Source: JBDTOX01 sp039933015
GTDB lineage: Bacteria > Pseudomonadota > Gammaproteobacteria > Burkholderiales > Methylophilaceae
Direction of reading: 5' to 3'
NCBI GenBank assembly: GCA_039933015.1
Contig: JBDTOX010000107.1
Span: forward strand, 1 to 30,224
Length of the DNA stretch: 30,224 nucleotides
The notes beneath the pieces were generated by a model. That model saw only the letters and a list, made by a program, of their open reading frames with translations. It was not told the DNA's origin and did not search any database. The position numbers were made by a program, and so were the translations under genes. This document shows, piece by piece, positions 1-8,299 of the stretch. Positions within the stretch are counted from its first letter, which is position 1. The number at the start of each line of letters is the position of its first letter.

Positions 1-3000
1 TCATCGGTAACCGTTATTACAATTTCATCATTTTCCTGGCGCACTTTCAGCGTGATGCTGCCAAGTTCCGGCTTGCCCATTTTTTTCCGCTGGGCCGGGG
101 TTTCCATGCCGTGTGCCACGGCGTTACGCAGCAAATGCTCTAGCGGAGCGCCAATTTTATCCAGCACACTGCGGTCAATTTCCACAGCCTCACCGTCAAT
201 CGTCATCTCCACATACTTTTCCAACTCACGTGCAGTTTGACGCACAATTCGCTGCAATCGCTCTGAAATCAGCGAGAATGGCACCATACGCACCTTCATT
301 AAGCCATGCTGCAGTTCGTGATTCATACGGCTTTGCTGTTGCAGTGCTGATTCAGTTTCATCCAGATTCATCAGCAAGCCATGCTGAATTGTCGATACGT
401 CATTGACGCTCTCCGCCAGCATGCGTGTTAATTCCTGCAAACGGGTAAAGCGGTCAAACTCCAGTGGATCAAAGGTTTCGTTGGCTTCCTGCAAGTACAT
501 CATACGTGATTGCAATTGGCTTTCGGCCTCAATCTCTAGCTCACGTAAATGATTACGTAATCGGAACACGCTTTCAGTCAAGTCCAGCGAAAACTGTTTG
601 AAGCTCTGTATTTCCCGGTCCATACGCGAACGCGCAATACTGATTTCCCCGGCTTCGTTAATCAGCCGGTCCAGCACGTCAGCCCGTAACCGCAGATATT
701 GTTTACGGCGCTCTGTGGAGCGGCCAGCTTGGACCATATCCGCGGCACCCGCAATGGCGGTAGTCCGGCCGGCTTCGCCGATACTGCCGATAGCCGCTTC
801 CAGCAAGCCTCCGATATGATCGAGATCAACAAACATATCATCGAAATCAACAGCACTGACTTTAGACCTCAGCGCACGCATGATGCGATCTTCCATGCCA
901 TGCACTGTATCGCCCAATGCGGCTTGGCCTGCCATACGGGCACTACCCTTAAGGGTATGCAGTGCGCGCTGCAGGGCATCAGGGTGCTCAGATTTTTGAG
1001 GATTGGCGCGCCATGCACGTAACTCATTACCTACTTGCGGCACAAGCTCACGCGCTTCTTCCACAAACATGGTGAGCAATTCCTGATCAACCGCCGCTAC
1101 TTGTGCAGTCGTCTCAATGACTGACACTGGTGCCACAAATGCCGATGCCGCAGGCTCCTGAGCGACCTGCGGCATCGGCACGTCAATTTCAACCGCGGTT
1201 TCAGGAACGTCTTCCTTTAGCGCTTCTGTCTTGACTGCTATGGCAGTCAATCCTTCTGAATACCATTCTTCCGGCACGACAACGGATGCAATATCTATAA
1301 CTGAATCATCCGCCCCAGCATAGGTTAAATCAGGCTGGCTTACTGCTTCTTTCAGTGCGGTTAATAGCCAGGATGCGGCTTTGGGCTGACGCAACTGCCC
1401 TGCTTTGCGTAACATTTCAGCCAATGCCGTCGTGACGTTACCAAGTAAAGTGAGCTCTTGCGGTGTCCAGCAACCCAGGTGGGTATCAAACCAGTTTTCC
1501 AACGCTTTAGCCAGATCCTCTATGGATTTGAAACCAGCAGTTCCCGCATTACTGGCCAGGGTGTGCGCTGCGCGATGGCTGGCCGCCGTGGTTTTAGACA
1601 GACTATCAGCAGAAAACGCTGCCAGACCCTGCTTCAAGGTTTGCATGTGCTGCTCGGCTTCGTTCATGAAAATATTGAACAAAGCACGGCTCATCTTGCG
1701 TGTACCGCCGATAACAACGTCTTCTGCAACGACTGCCGGCTTCTGTGCAGCACTTTCGCTTTCCAGTGCTGCTGCCTGTTGTTGCCACATTTGAGGATCC
1801 AGTTCGACAGCACCGGCTTCCCTCAAAGTAGCTGCCCAACCCGCAAAAGCCGCACTCGTTTGTTCTATGAAAGTTAACTGCAGCGAACTAGGGACAACCT
1901 TGCGCTCCATCACCAGATTCAACATCCGCTCAACCGCCCAGGCCACTTCGCCCAGCACAACCAATCCGACTGTACGGCCGCTACCTTTCAAGGTATGGTA
2001 GCCGCGACGCACTTCAACCAGGGCTTCATGTTCGGTAGCGTTGATACGTAACGCCTGAAGATTTTGTGCAATATGCGCCAATACTTCTTCAACTTCCGTC
2101 AAGTAAATATCCAACAGCTCGGCGTCAAACGCTCGATCAGTAACCTTCGACTCACTGACGGGCGCCGTCACTGTATCGCTTATTAAGGGTTTGGCCTCGT
2201 TAAAGGCCGTATCAGTGGCGTCAGCGGATTGCGCGGCAGTCTTTTGTTCTACCTCTTCCGTAGCTAGACCAAGTTCATGCAACTGGCTGCCAAGCCTAAC
2301 CAAGGCAGCTTCTAACGCAATAAAGGATTCCGGGCGCGTGCGTGGTAACTCCTCGACATAAAAGCCCAATATACTCAGGCTTTCTGCAACCAGTTCAAAC
2401 AGCGCCGGACTGGGCTCATGTGCTTCATCACGGAAGTAATCAATAAATTTTGAGCAGGCTTTGGTAATTGCGGTGGGTACTGGCAAATCCAGCATGTCAA
2501 ATGCAGCTATTACTTGCTGCACAGGCTTCTCGGTTCCTTGCAGGACTTGACGGTCTGCCGGATGGCGGAAATAGGTATCTAACGCCTGTTCCACAATCTT
2601 CAGGGAGTCCTTGATTTGCTGAGCCACGGCCAGTAGAACATCTGTGTCCAGATGATCTGACATGGGCGCGCCGGGGAAGTCTGCCATAGGGCCACCACCC
2701 ATAACAGCCTTTAGGCGCTGTGCCTGTGTAGCCAGACGCTGGGTAGCTTCGGCATCATGGCGTCCATAATTCTGCAAGGCATCTTCCAGCAGATTCAATC
2801 CTGCCGCCACTTCAATTAACGCTGTCTCAGTTACTTTGCCAGCATCCAAATCCAGGGAGGTTGCCAGCTCACGGACGCAGCTGAACAAATGCGCGACTGC
2901 AGAGTCAGTTAGATTCTGACTTGGTTCAATAACATTGCTCAACTGATAAATGAAGTCTCCCAAGGCATCCGCTTTGCCGTCAGAAACTGCTGCCCAAATA

Positions 3001-3959
3001 TCTTTAAGTACCTCCAATGTATATTTGAGTTGAGCCAGTGCTTCCATCTCGGCTTCTGTAATTCCGGTCGAGGTCAGACCCTGTCCTGCCTCATCAGGCA
3101 ATAAATGATGCAGCTCGAATACATTTTTGACCTTGGTAATGCGTTCAGTAGCTGGGGCGCTGAGGGCAACATAGTAGAGAATATCACGCAGCAAATTACC
3201 GGAAGCACGTGCCTCACCTTCACTTAGACTACGTAATTGCTGATCCAGTCGGCGGCATAGACGCTTGACGCCCATATTTCCAGAAATTGCCTCTTGTGAC
3301 AACGCATCCGTGAAAGCGCTAGCCGCCCACCACAAAGTTTTTTGCGCAGGCTGCTGCTGAATTTGCTGCACATTCTCTATGGCTGTGCGCATGTTGTCCA
3401 AACCGTCCTGGCTGGCATCTTTCAACCAACTCAGGAGGGATTTTTGGAAATAGCTACGCTGCTCTGCAATATAAGCTGGCAAGGCAGCTTCATCTAATTG
3501 TCTGCTGGGGATATCTTTGGGTGCGCGCACAGAAGTGTCAGGGAAGAATAGCTCACTCTCCTCTACACTCTCCCCCTGCAGCAGCACCATGGTCTGTAGC
3601 ACAGGAAAAAGCCGGGTCGGCATGTCTGGTGAACCGTTGAGCAAGTCCTGCAAATAACCGCTGAGTGCGTTTACTGCGCGGTTAAGTATTTCCAGGATTT
3701 CAGGTGAGGCGGGCACAGTCTTTTTTTCAAGCTTGCCTGCAAGCTTTTCTATTTCCGCACAGAAGCGCTTGCAGCCTTCCAAGCCCACCATGTCCAGCGC
3801 GCCGCTGACTTGATAAAGATGGGTTTTGGAAAAGCGCATAACCGCGACATCTTCCTGGTTCGCAGCTACCGCCGCCAGATTTTCCAGCACGCTTTTCAGC
3901 GCTTGGTCGATCTCATCTTTTACCCAGGATAGTGGGCCAATGTCAAAATCTTCAGCCAC
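1..3959 (-). CDS. chpA: ChpA/PilL-type hybrid chemotaxis histidine kinase, N-terminal 1319 codons (runs off the window)
   Basis: This is the CheA-like kinase of the Pil-Chp system, which phosphorylates PilG and PilH to control type IV pilus motility. The frame is open from the GTG at 3959 to base 1. GTG is preferred because GGAG lies 7 bases upstream; an in-frame ATG at 3983 has no such site. True Hpt motifs are seen at H655 (HTLKGSGR), H799 (HTLASNAG) and H1001 (HTLKGSAR). Two earlier Hpt-like segments carry Tyr (YQVSGAL, about residue 50) and Gln (QQVIAAF, about residue 500) where the phospho-His should be. A CheA dimerisation region and the ATPase N-box (LEHLLRNAVAHG) follow, and the window ends in the ATPase domain at EIVITVTD. 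The rest of the kinase, the CheW-like and receiver domains, should lie beyond the edge. It follows pilJ by 32 bases, probably in one operon. Confidence 0.93.
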   Translation of the reverse strand, partial: MAEDFDIGPLSWVKDEIDQALKSVLENLAAVAANQEDVAVMRFSKTHLYQVSGALDMVGLEGCKRFCAEIEKLAGKLEKKTVPASPEILEILNRAVNALSGYLQDLLNGSPDMPTRLFPVLQTMVLLQGESVEESELFFPDTSVRAPKDIPSRQLDEAALPAYIAEQRSYFQKSLLSWLKDASQDGLDNMRTAIENVQQIQQQPAQKTLWWAASAFTDALSQEAISGNMGVKRLCRRLDQQLRSLSEGEARASGNLLRDILYYVALSAPATERITKVKNVFELHHLLPDEAGQGLTSTGITEAEMEALAQLKYTLEVLKDIWAAVSDGKADALGDFIYQLSNVIEPSQNLTDSAVAHLFSCVRELATSLDLDAGKVTETALIEVAAGLNLLEDALQNYGRHDAEATQRLATQAQRLKAVMGGGPMADFPGAPMSDHLDTDVLLAVAQQIKDSLKIVEQALDTYFRHPADRQVLQGTEKPVQQVIAAFDMLDLPVPTAITKACSKFIDYFRDEAHEPSPALFELVAESLSILGFYVEELPRTRPESFIALEAALVRLGSQLHELGLATEEVEQKTAAQSADATDTAFNEAKPLISDTVTAPVSESKVTDRAFDAELLDIYLTEVEEVLAHIAQNLQALRINATEHEALVEVRRGYHTLKGSGRTVGLVVLGEVAWAVERMLNLVMERKVVPSSLQLTFIEQTSAAFAGWAATLREAGAVELDPQMWQQQAAALESESAAQKPAVVAEDVVIGGTRKMSRALFNIFMNEAEQHMQTLKQGLAAFSADSLSKTTAASHRAAHTLASNAGTAGFKSIEDLAKALENWFDTHLGCWTPQELTLLGNVTTALAEMLRKAGQLRQPKAASWLLTALKEAVSQPDLTYAGADDSVIDIASVVVPEEWYSEGLTAIAVKTEALKEDVPETAVEIDVPMPQVAQEPAASAFVAPVSVIETTAQVAAVDQELLTMFVEEARELVPQVGNELRAWRANPQKSEHPDALQRALHTLKGSARMAGQAALGDTVHGMEDRIMRALRSKVSAVDFDDMFVDLDHIGGLLEAAIGSIGEAGRTTAIAGAADMVQAGRSTERRKQYLRLRADVLDRLINEAGEISIARSRMDREIQSFKQFSLDLTESVFRLRNHLRELEIEAESQLQSRMMYLQEANETFDPLEFDRFTRLQELTRMLAESVNDVSTIQHGLLMNLDETESALQQQSRMNHELQHGLMKVRMVPFSLISERLQRIVRQTARELEKYVEMTIDGEAVEIDRSVLDKIGAPLEHLLRNAVAHGMETPAQRKKMGKPELGSITLKVRQENDEIVITVTD

Positions 3960-3991
3960 GTTTACTCCGTGCTTCAAATTCATTCAGCATG

Positions 3992-5680
3992 TTAGGACAG
4001 CTTGAAACCGGCTACGGAATCGCTCAGGTTTTCCGCCAAACTGGTGAGCTGACCGACAGATAGTGCTGTTTGTTTGGTGCCTTCAGTAGTCTGGGATGTA
4101 ATGTTTTGAATCTGTTGCATGTTACGGCTCACGGTTGCAGCCACTTCGGTCTGTGCGACAGTGGCTGTTGAAATTGTCTGAATCAGGTGTGCCAGATTGT
4201 TGGTAACAGTTTCAATTTCATTTAGTGCCTGCCCAGCAGCGTCAGACAGTCGCGCACCTTCAACCACACCCTGGGTACTCTTTTCCATGGCGGCTACCGC
4301 GCCGTTGGTATCGGTCTGAATGGTCTTCACAATCGCACTAATCTGCTTGGTAGCTTCGGAGGACCGCTCTGCCAGCCGCTGCACTTCTTCCGCAACCACG
4401 GTAAAACCTCGCCCGGCTTCACCAGCAGATGCCGCCTGAATCGCAGCGTTCAAAGCCAGAATATTGGTTTGCTCGGTAATGTCAGAAATCAGTTCCACGA
4501 TTTCACTAATTTCCTGCGAGCTTTCACCCAGCCGTTTAATACGCTTGGAGGTTTCCTGAATCTGCGCACGGATTTCGTTCATACCGGAAATTGTGTTCTG
4601 CACTGCCTGCGTACCCTGTGTAGCAGCTTGCAAAGAACGTTGCGCCACTTGGGATGCCTCACCAGCATTGCTGGATACCTGCAGTATCGAGTGTGTCATG
4701 TTGGTAACGGCTTCGCCGGTTTCTACAATCTGCCTGGATTGCTGTTCAGCGGCGCCCAGAAGGTCGGCTGAGGTAGCTTGCGCCTGCGCGGTCGCCTGGT
4801 TCACCTGCCCGGTTGCACGGTTAATTTCCGTAACCAGGTCTCGCAAACTATCAATCGTGTAGTTAATGGAGTCTGCAATTGCGCCGGTAATGTTTTCCGT
4901 TACCTGCGCCTTTACAGTCAAGTCACCATCAGCCAAGTCTCCCATTTCATCCAGCAAGTGCAAAATAGCTTCCTGGTTATTAAAGTTGGCTTGTTCAACC
5001 TCAAGGAAACGTTGACGTGCGCTTATAGTCTGGCGATAAACCACTGAAACCAACAACACCAGCGCAGTCATACCCACTGCCGCTGCAATCAATAGCCATA
5101 GTTGAGCTGTCCCCTGTGCATGATGATATTTGTCTACCGCTTTGCCCACTGTTGCGATGATTTCATCACCGGCAGATACAATGCTATTCAATTTGGCAAC
5201 AGACTGGGCTTCATCAGACATGGTCTCATGTACGCTTTTCAAGTTGTTGTGCAGTGATTTCCACGAATTATCCAGCTTATCAAGCAATGGAGCGATTTCA
5301 TCCTCTCGCAACAGGGTATTGGATTCACTTGTGCGCATCAGATTGATGTCGCTATCCACGCCACTCATCTCGTTTCTCAAGCGTACTGCGGCAGCCTCAT
5401 CAGAGTAGATAGCAAGCACAGCATCGCGTACTGCCTGTTGTACGACCACCTGTACGTTACCAGCGGCCGTTGCGAAGCCAGTATCACTAGTCATTTGAAA
5501 AAGGCTAATCAGCAGGGATAGCAGAGCAACAGCAAAAGCCAGCAACAGAGCGCCAAGCATGACACGTATATTCTGCCTCCAGCCGGAAGAGGACTGTTCG
5601 CCCTTCCCTGCCAGCAACCCCTTCAGATAAGCCACTGGCCTTGTTGGAAAGCCTTTTAATCTCGCGAAATCTAATGCCAT
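3992..5680 (-). CDS. pilJ: PilJ, type IV pilus methyl-accepting chemoreceptor
   Basis: This inner-membrane receptor feeds signals to the ChpA kinase through PilI. Counting from the chosen start, transmembrane segments lie near residues 39-61 and 193-215, enclosing a periplasmic helical region of about 130 residues. A HAMP-like stretch (GDLADGDLTVKAQV) follows, then a long coiled-coil signalling domain whose conserved hairpin tip reads NILALNAAIQAASAGEAGRG and EEVQRLAERS. A first ATG at 5686 directly abuts AAGGGG. The ATG at 5680 sits 6 bases from that Shine-Dalgarno and is the likelier start, giving 562 residues. Pseudomonas PilJ is about 680, so the sensory region here is shorter. The gene lies between pilI and chpA on the same strand. 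Confidence 0.93.
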   Translation of the reverse strand: MALDFARLKGFPTRPVAYLKGLLAGKGEQSSSGWRQNIRVMLGALLLAFAVALLSLLISLFQMTSDTGFATAAGNVQVVVQQAVRDAVLAIYSDEAAAVRLRNEMSGVDSDINLMRTSESNTLLREDEIAPLLDKLDNSWKSLHNNLKSVHETMSDEAQSVAKLNSIVSAGDEIIATVGKAVDKYHHAQGTAQLWLLIAAAVGMTALVLLVSVVYRQTISARQRFLEVEQANFNNQEAILHLLDEMGDLADGDLTVKAQVTENITGAIADSINYTIDSLRDLVTEINRATGQVNQATAQAQATSADLLGAAEQQSRQIVETGEAVTNMTHSILQVSSNAGEASQVAQRSLQAATQGTQAVQNTISGMNEIRAQIQETSKRIKRLGESSQEISEIVELISDITEQTNILALNAAIQAASAGEAGRGFTVVAEEVQRLAERSSEATKQISAIVKTIQTDTNGAVAAMEKSTQGVVEGARLSDAAGQALNEIETVTNNLAHLIQTISTATVAQTEVAATVSRNMQQIQNITSQTTEGTKQTALSVGQLTSLAENLSDSVAGFKLS

Positions 5681-5714
5681 CCCCATCCCCTTATAATTGC
5701 CCGTGACATTCAGG

Positions 5715-6236
5715 CTATGCTGCTACCTGCATAAAGTCTTTCTGGGTTAACAATATTTCAAGATCCAGTTCATCCCAGTTTTTATTGCTGCCATCTGTGT
5801 AACGCTGAAGCTGCCACGCAGGTTTTTCTTCTACTACTTGCTGGGCTTGCATATCCTCTAGGTTACGCAAGCCGATCAGGCGATCCACCAGCAAACCAGC
5901 ATTAATACCGAATCGTCCATGCGCCAATAACACACGGCTTTCGGAGGTAGCCACAGCAGATGGATAGCCTAAAAATCCAGCCAGATCGGTTAACGCATAA
6001 AGATTACCGCGCACATTCACCATACCCATGAACCATGAACGCGTTAACGGCACACGCATAATGTTAGGAACTGGCAAAACCTCGCTGATATCATCAAGTG
6101 CCACCAGCCAGTCTATGGCGCCGATTCTCACACCCAGCCTGGATGACGAGAGTGCGCGGCCACTTTCCGACACACTTTTCAGTCTAGCTAGAATGTCTTG
6201 TTGGTACGCCTGGAGATTGAGTTTCTTCCTTGCCAT
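5715..6236 (-). CDS. pilI: PilI, CheW-like adaptor
   Basis: A CheW-domain adaptor that couples the PilJ receptor to the ChpA kinase in the cytoplasm. The CheW fold is recognisable in the order GVRIGAIDWLVALDDISEVL, VPLTRSWFMGMVNVRGNLYALTDLAGFL and INAGLLVDRLIGLRNL. The open frame extends to 6299, but that start would lie deep inside pilH. The ATG at 6236 lies just after the pilH stop (6239) and gives a 173-residue protein starting MARKKLNL, close to the family's usual length. No strong ribosome-binding site is visible, so coupling to pilH translation is likely. It is third in the pilG-H-I-J-chpA order. Confidence 0.92.
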   Translation of the reverse strand: MARKKLNLQAYQQDILARLKSVSESGRALSSSRLGVRIGAIDWLVALDDISEVLPVPNIMRVPLTRSWFMGMVNVRGNLYALTDLAGFLGYPSAVATSESRVLLAHGRFGINAGLLVDRLIGLRNLEDMQAQQVVEEKPAWQLQRYTDGSNKNWDELDLEILLTQKDFMQVAA

Positions 6237-6238
6237 AC

Positions 6239-6604
6239 CTAGCCCAGGGCTTGGATCTTGCTCAACAACTCGACTGCTGCTACAGGCTTGATTACGCACT
6301 CTTTAGCGCCCTGGCGTAGAGCCCATAGACGGTCAGTAGCCTGTGCCTTACTGGTACACATAATCACAGGAATATGTGTCGTCTGCGGATTTTTTGTGAG
6401 TGCACGCGTCGCCTGAAAGCCATTGAGGCCGGGCATGATCACATCCATCACTACCAGATCAGGCATCTCTGCATCCACTTTCGCCAGGCAATCCTCGCCA
6501 TTTTCAGCTGTGATCACATTAAAGCCGGCTTTCTCAAGGATTCCTGTCAAATAGAACCGATCCGTCGCCGAATCATCGACAACTAGAATTTTTTGTATAG
6601 CCAT
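6239..6604 (-). CDS. pilH: PilH, single-domain response regulator
   Basis: A stand-alone CheY-like receiver of 121 residues. In the Pil-Chp system PilH opposes or tunes PilG output, which bears on pilus retraction and cAMP signalling. The acidic pair is D10-D11, the phospho-acceptor is D54 (VVMDVIMPGLNG), the switch residue is T84 (MCTSKAQ) and the conserved lysine is K106 (VIKP). No output domain is present. A good Shine-Dalgarno (GAGGAG) lies inside the last codons of pilG, about 10 bases upstream of the ATG. The pilG stop and pilH start are 4 bases apart, so the two are probably cotranscribed and coupled. Assignment as PilH rather than PilG rests on gene order and the short N terminus. Confidence 0.92.
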   Translation of the reverse strand: MAIQKILVVDDSATDRFYLTGILEKAGFNVITAENGEDCLAKVDAEMPDLVVMDVIMPGLNGFQATRALTKNPQTTHIPVIMCTSKAQATDRLWALRQGAKECVIKPVAAVELLSKIQALG

Positions 6605-6608
6605 AAGC

Positions 6609-7019
6609 TTAGTTCTCCTCTGAAGTGTTATGTCCTGCTACAGCATAGGTACTGACGGCTTGGTGGAGAGAGTCTTGGGTAAAAGGCTTGGTCAGATACT
6701 GATCCGAGCCCACCATGCGCCCGCGTGCGCGATCAAACAAGCCGTCTTTACTGGACAGCATGATGACCGGCGTAGATTTGAAACGTGGATTTCTTTTGAT
6801 GAGTGAACAAGTTTGATAGCCGTCTAAACGCGGCATCATGATATCGACGAAGATGATATCGGGTAAGTGAGTGGCAATTTTAGACAGTGCATCAAAGCCA
6901 TCTTCCGCAAGGATTACCTCACAGCCTGATTGCTTGAGGAATATCTCCGCACTGCGACGGATGGTATTACTATCATCAATCACCATCACTTTCACACCAG
7001 CCAGATTGATTTCCCCCAC
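6609..7019 (-). CDS. pilG: PilG, single-domain response regulator
   Basis: A CheY-like receiver of 136 residues, first gene of the Pil-Chp operon. The ChpA kinase is expected to phosphorylate it, and it promotes pilus extension in characterised relatives. The key residues are D15-D16, phospho-acceptor D59 (IIFVDIMMPRLDG), S89-S90 and K111 (YLTKPF). The start is GTG at 7019, preceded by an AGGGGG Shine-Dalgarno 7 bases upstream; the N terminus MGEINLAGVKVMVIDDS fits the family. A short tail after the receiver (TSEEN) has no recognised domain. The operon promoter should lie in the 352-base gap before tpx. Confidence 0.93.
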   Translation of the reverse strand: MGEINLAGVKVMVIDDSNTIRRSAEIFLKQSGCEVILAEDGFDALSKIATHLPDIIFVDIMMPRLDGYQTCSLIKRNPRFKSTPVIMLSSKDGLFDRARGRMVGSDQYLTKPFTQDSLHQAVSTYAVAGHNTSEEN

Positions 7020-7317
7020 CCAGAATCCCCCTTTAGTGCGTTGCTTTAATTATCAAGCCTGACACTGCTTGTATTTTGATGTCATTCTATCCAGAATTTC
7101 TACGGCCGCCACACTTAATTAGCAAATAGATTAAATTGTCAATCTCAAAAAAGGTTCATTATAGCTAACGGAATTCGCGTATAAAACTGTAGGGTCTCGA
7201 TACAAATAAATATTTACCTGAGCAAGAACCTGATGGGTTGAATTTATCCTGGCTTACAATGTTGCATTAAGCAAAAACACCCGCATATTAATAAAGCGTT
7301 TTTGTTTTGTTCTTAAA

Positions 7318-7323
7318 TATAAT
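7318..7323 (+). promoter_or_regulatory. Probable -10 element of the tpx promoter
   Basis: A perfect TATAAT lies 48 bases upstream of the tpx ATG in AT-rich DNA. The matching -35 is poor (GCGTTT, 16-base spacing), so an activator or extended upstream contacts may be needed. The start site would fall near 7330, leaving a leader of about 40 bases. Confidence 0.5.
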
Positions 7324-7358
7324 CGTCAATCAGCTTTTTACTAACTTATTCACTTAAC

Positions 7359-7364
7359 AAAGGA
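7359..7364 (+). promoter_or_regulatory. Ribosome-binding site of tpx
   Basis: AAAGGA lies 7 bases before the ATG at 7372 and fixes that codon as the start of tpx. Confidence 0.75.
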
Positions 7365-7371
7365 TACCAAA

Positions 7372-7875
7372 ATGAGCACAGTTACCCTGAAAGGCAACCC
7401 CGTACAGATTGGTGGCGACCTGCCACAAAAAGGACAAACCGCACCCGATTTCAAGCTGGCAGATAAGGCCAGAGCCGAGACCACCCTAGCCAACTTCGCG
7501 GGTAAGCGCAAAGTGCTCAACATTTTCCCTAGCGTTGACACCCCTACCTGTGCGGCATCTGTGCGTACATTCAACCAAAAAGCCAGCAATCTGGACAACG
7601 CCGTTGTGCTTTGTATTTCGGCCGACCTGCCATTTGCACAAACCCGTTTCTGCGGTGCAGAAGGCATAGAAAATGTTGTAGCCCTTTCCACTTTCCGCAA
7701 TACGCCTGCCTTTGCAGAAAGCTATGGCGTTGCCATCAAGGACAGCAGCCTGGCTGGCCTGACCGCACGTGCGGTAGTGGTGCTGGACGAGAACAACAAG
7801 GTTTTACACAGTGAATTAGTGTCTGAAATTGCAAATGAGCCAAACTATGATGCAGCTCTTGCCGCGTTAAAGTAG
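7372..7875 (+). CDS. tpx: Thiol peroxidase Tpx (atypical 2-Cys peroxiredoxin)
   Basis: This enzyme reduces hydrogen peroxide and organic, especially lipid, hydroperoxides using thioredoxin as electron donor. The 167-residue length matches E. coli Tpx. The peroxidatic cysteine is C60 in SVDTPTCAASVRTFN and the resolving cysteine is C94 in FAQTRFCGAEG; the spacing is the same as in E. coli Tpx (C61/C95). The start is set by AAAGGA 7 bases upstream. The gene stands alone, with its own promoter and a strong terminator. No OxyR-like site was recognised by eye. Confidence 0.96.
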   Translation: MSTVTLKGNPVQIGGDLPQKGQTAPDFKLADKARAETTLANFAGKRKVLNIFPSVDTPTCAASVRTFNQKASNLDNAVVLCISADLPFAQTRFCGAEGIENVVALSTFRNTPAFAESYGVAIKDSSLAGLTARAVVVLDENNKVLHSELVSEIANEPNYDAALAALK

Positions 7876-7908
7876 ACCGATATTGAAGTAAAAACCGTTT
7901 AGCCATAT

Positions 7909-7937
7909 AAAAACGCCAGCTGTTAACTGGCGTTTTT
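7909..7937. terminator. Bidirectional rho-independent terminator between tpx and the mazG-like gene
   Basis: Arms AAAAACGCCAG (7909-7919) and CTGGCGTTTTT (7927-7937) form a perfect 11-pair stem around the 7-base loop CTGTTAA. The flanking A and T tracts give a U-tail in either direction. It starts 33 bases after the tpx stop and lies right behind the stop of the convergent gene at 7940, so it can serve both transcripts. Confidence 0.92.
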
Positions 7938-7939
7938 AT

Positions 7940-8293
7940 TTATTCGTAAGCCGTATATTTATCGTTTCGGCCACGCACTTTATCGGCGGGATATTTTTTT
8001 GCATTCAGGTCTATCTTGGCATTGGCTGCAGCAATCAGATCTATACCCAGCACATCCGCCATACGCAACAGATAGACAAAGGTGTCGGCAATTTCGTGGG
8101 AGACCTGCGCCCGCTTTGCCTCGTCTATCTGCAGGCTCTGCGCTTCAGTCAGCCACTGAAAATGCTCTACCAGTTCAGCTGCCTCCACAATCATGGCCAT
8201 CGCCAGGTTTTTCGGCGAATGGAACTGCTCCCAGTCGCGTTCCTGCACAAAAGCCTGCAGGCGGCGTCTTAATTCATCTAATGAATCACTCAT
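7940..8293 (-). CDS. MazG-like nucleotide pyrophosphohydrolase
   Basis: An all-alpha NTP pyrophosphatase that cleaves nucleoside triphosphates, often non-canonical or excess dCTP-type ones, to monophosphate and pyrophosphate (dCTPP1/RS21-C6 branch of the MazG superfamily). The 117-residue protein has the metal-binding ExxE at E37/E40 (VEAAELVEHFQW) and ExxD at E67/D70 (HEIADTFVYLLRMAD). The conserved tail KKYPADKVRGRNDKYTAY is present. It is last of a four-gene minus-strand unit, 6 bases after rlmL, and ends next to a terminator. The exact substrate cannot be read from sequence. Confidence 0.88.
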   Translation of the reverse strand: MSDSLDELRRRLQAFVQERDWEQFHSPKNLAMAMIVEAAELVEHFQWLTEAQSLQIDEAKRAQVSHEIADTFVYLLRMADVLGIDLIAAANAKIDLNAKKYPADKVRGRNDKYTAYE

Positions 8294-8299
8294 GGCTAA

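Larger units (their letters stand above)
7020..7371. other. Divergent intergenic region between pilG and tpx
   Basis: AT-rich 352-base gap holding the promoters of two divergent genes. The tpx side has a perfect TATAAT and a good ribosome-binding site. On the pilG side TTGCTA (near 7120) followed about 17 bases later by TAGAAA is a possible but weak sigma-70 pair. I found no sigma-54 (TGGCAC/TTGC) match, no convincing long dyad and no small open frame with a recognisable product. Confidence 0.6.
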
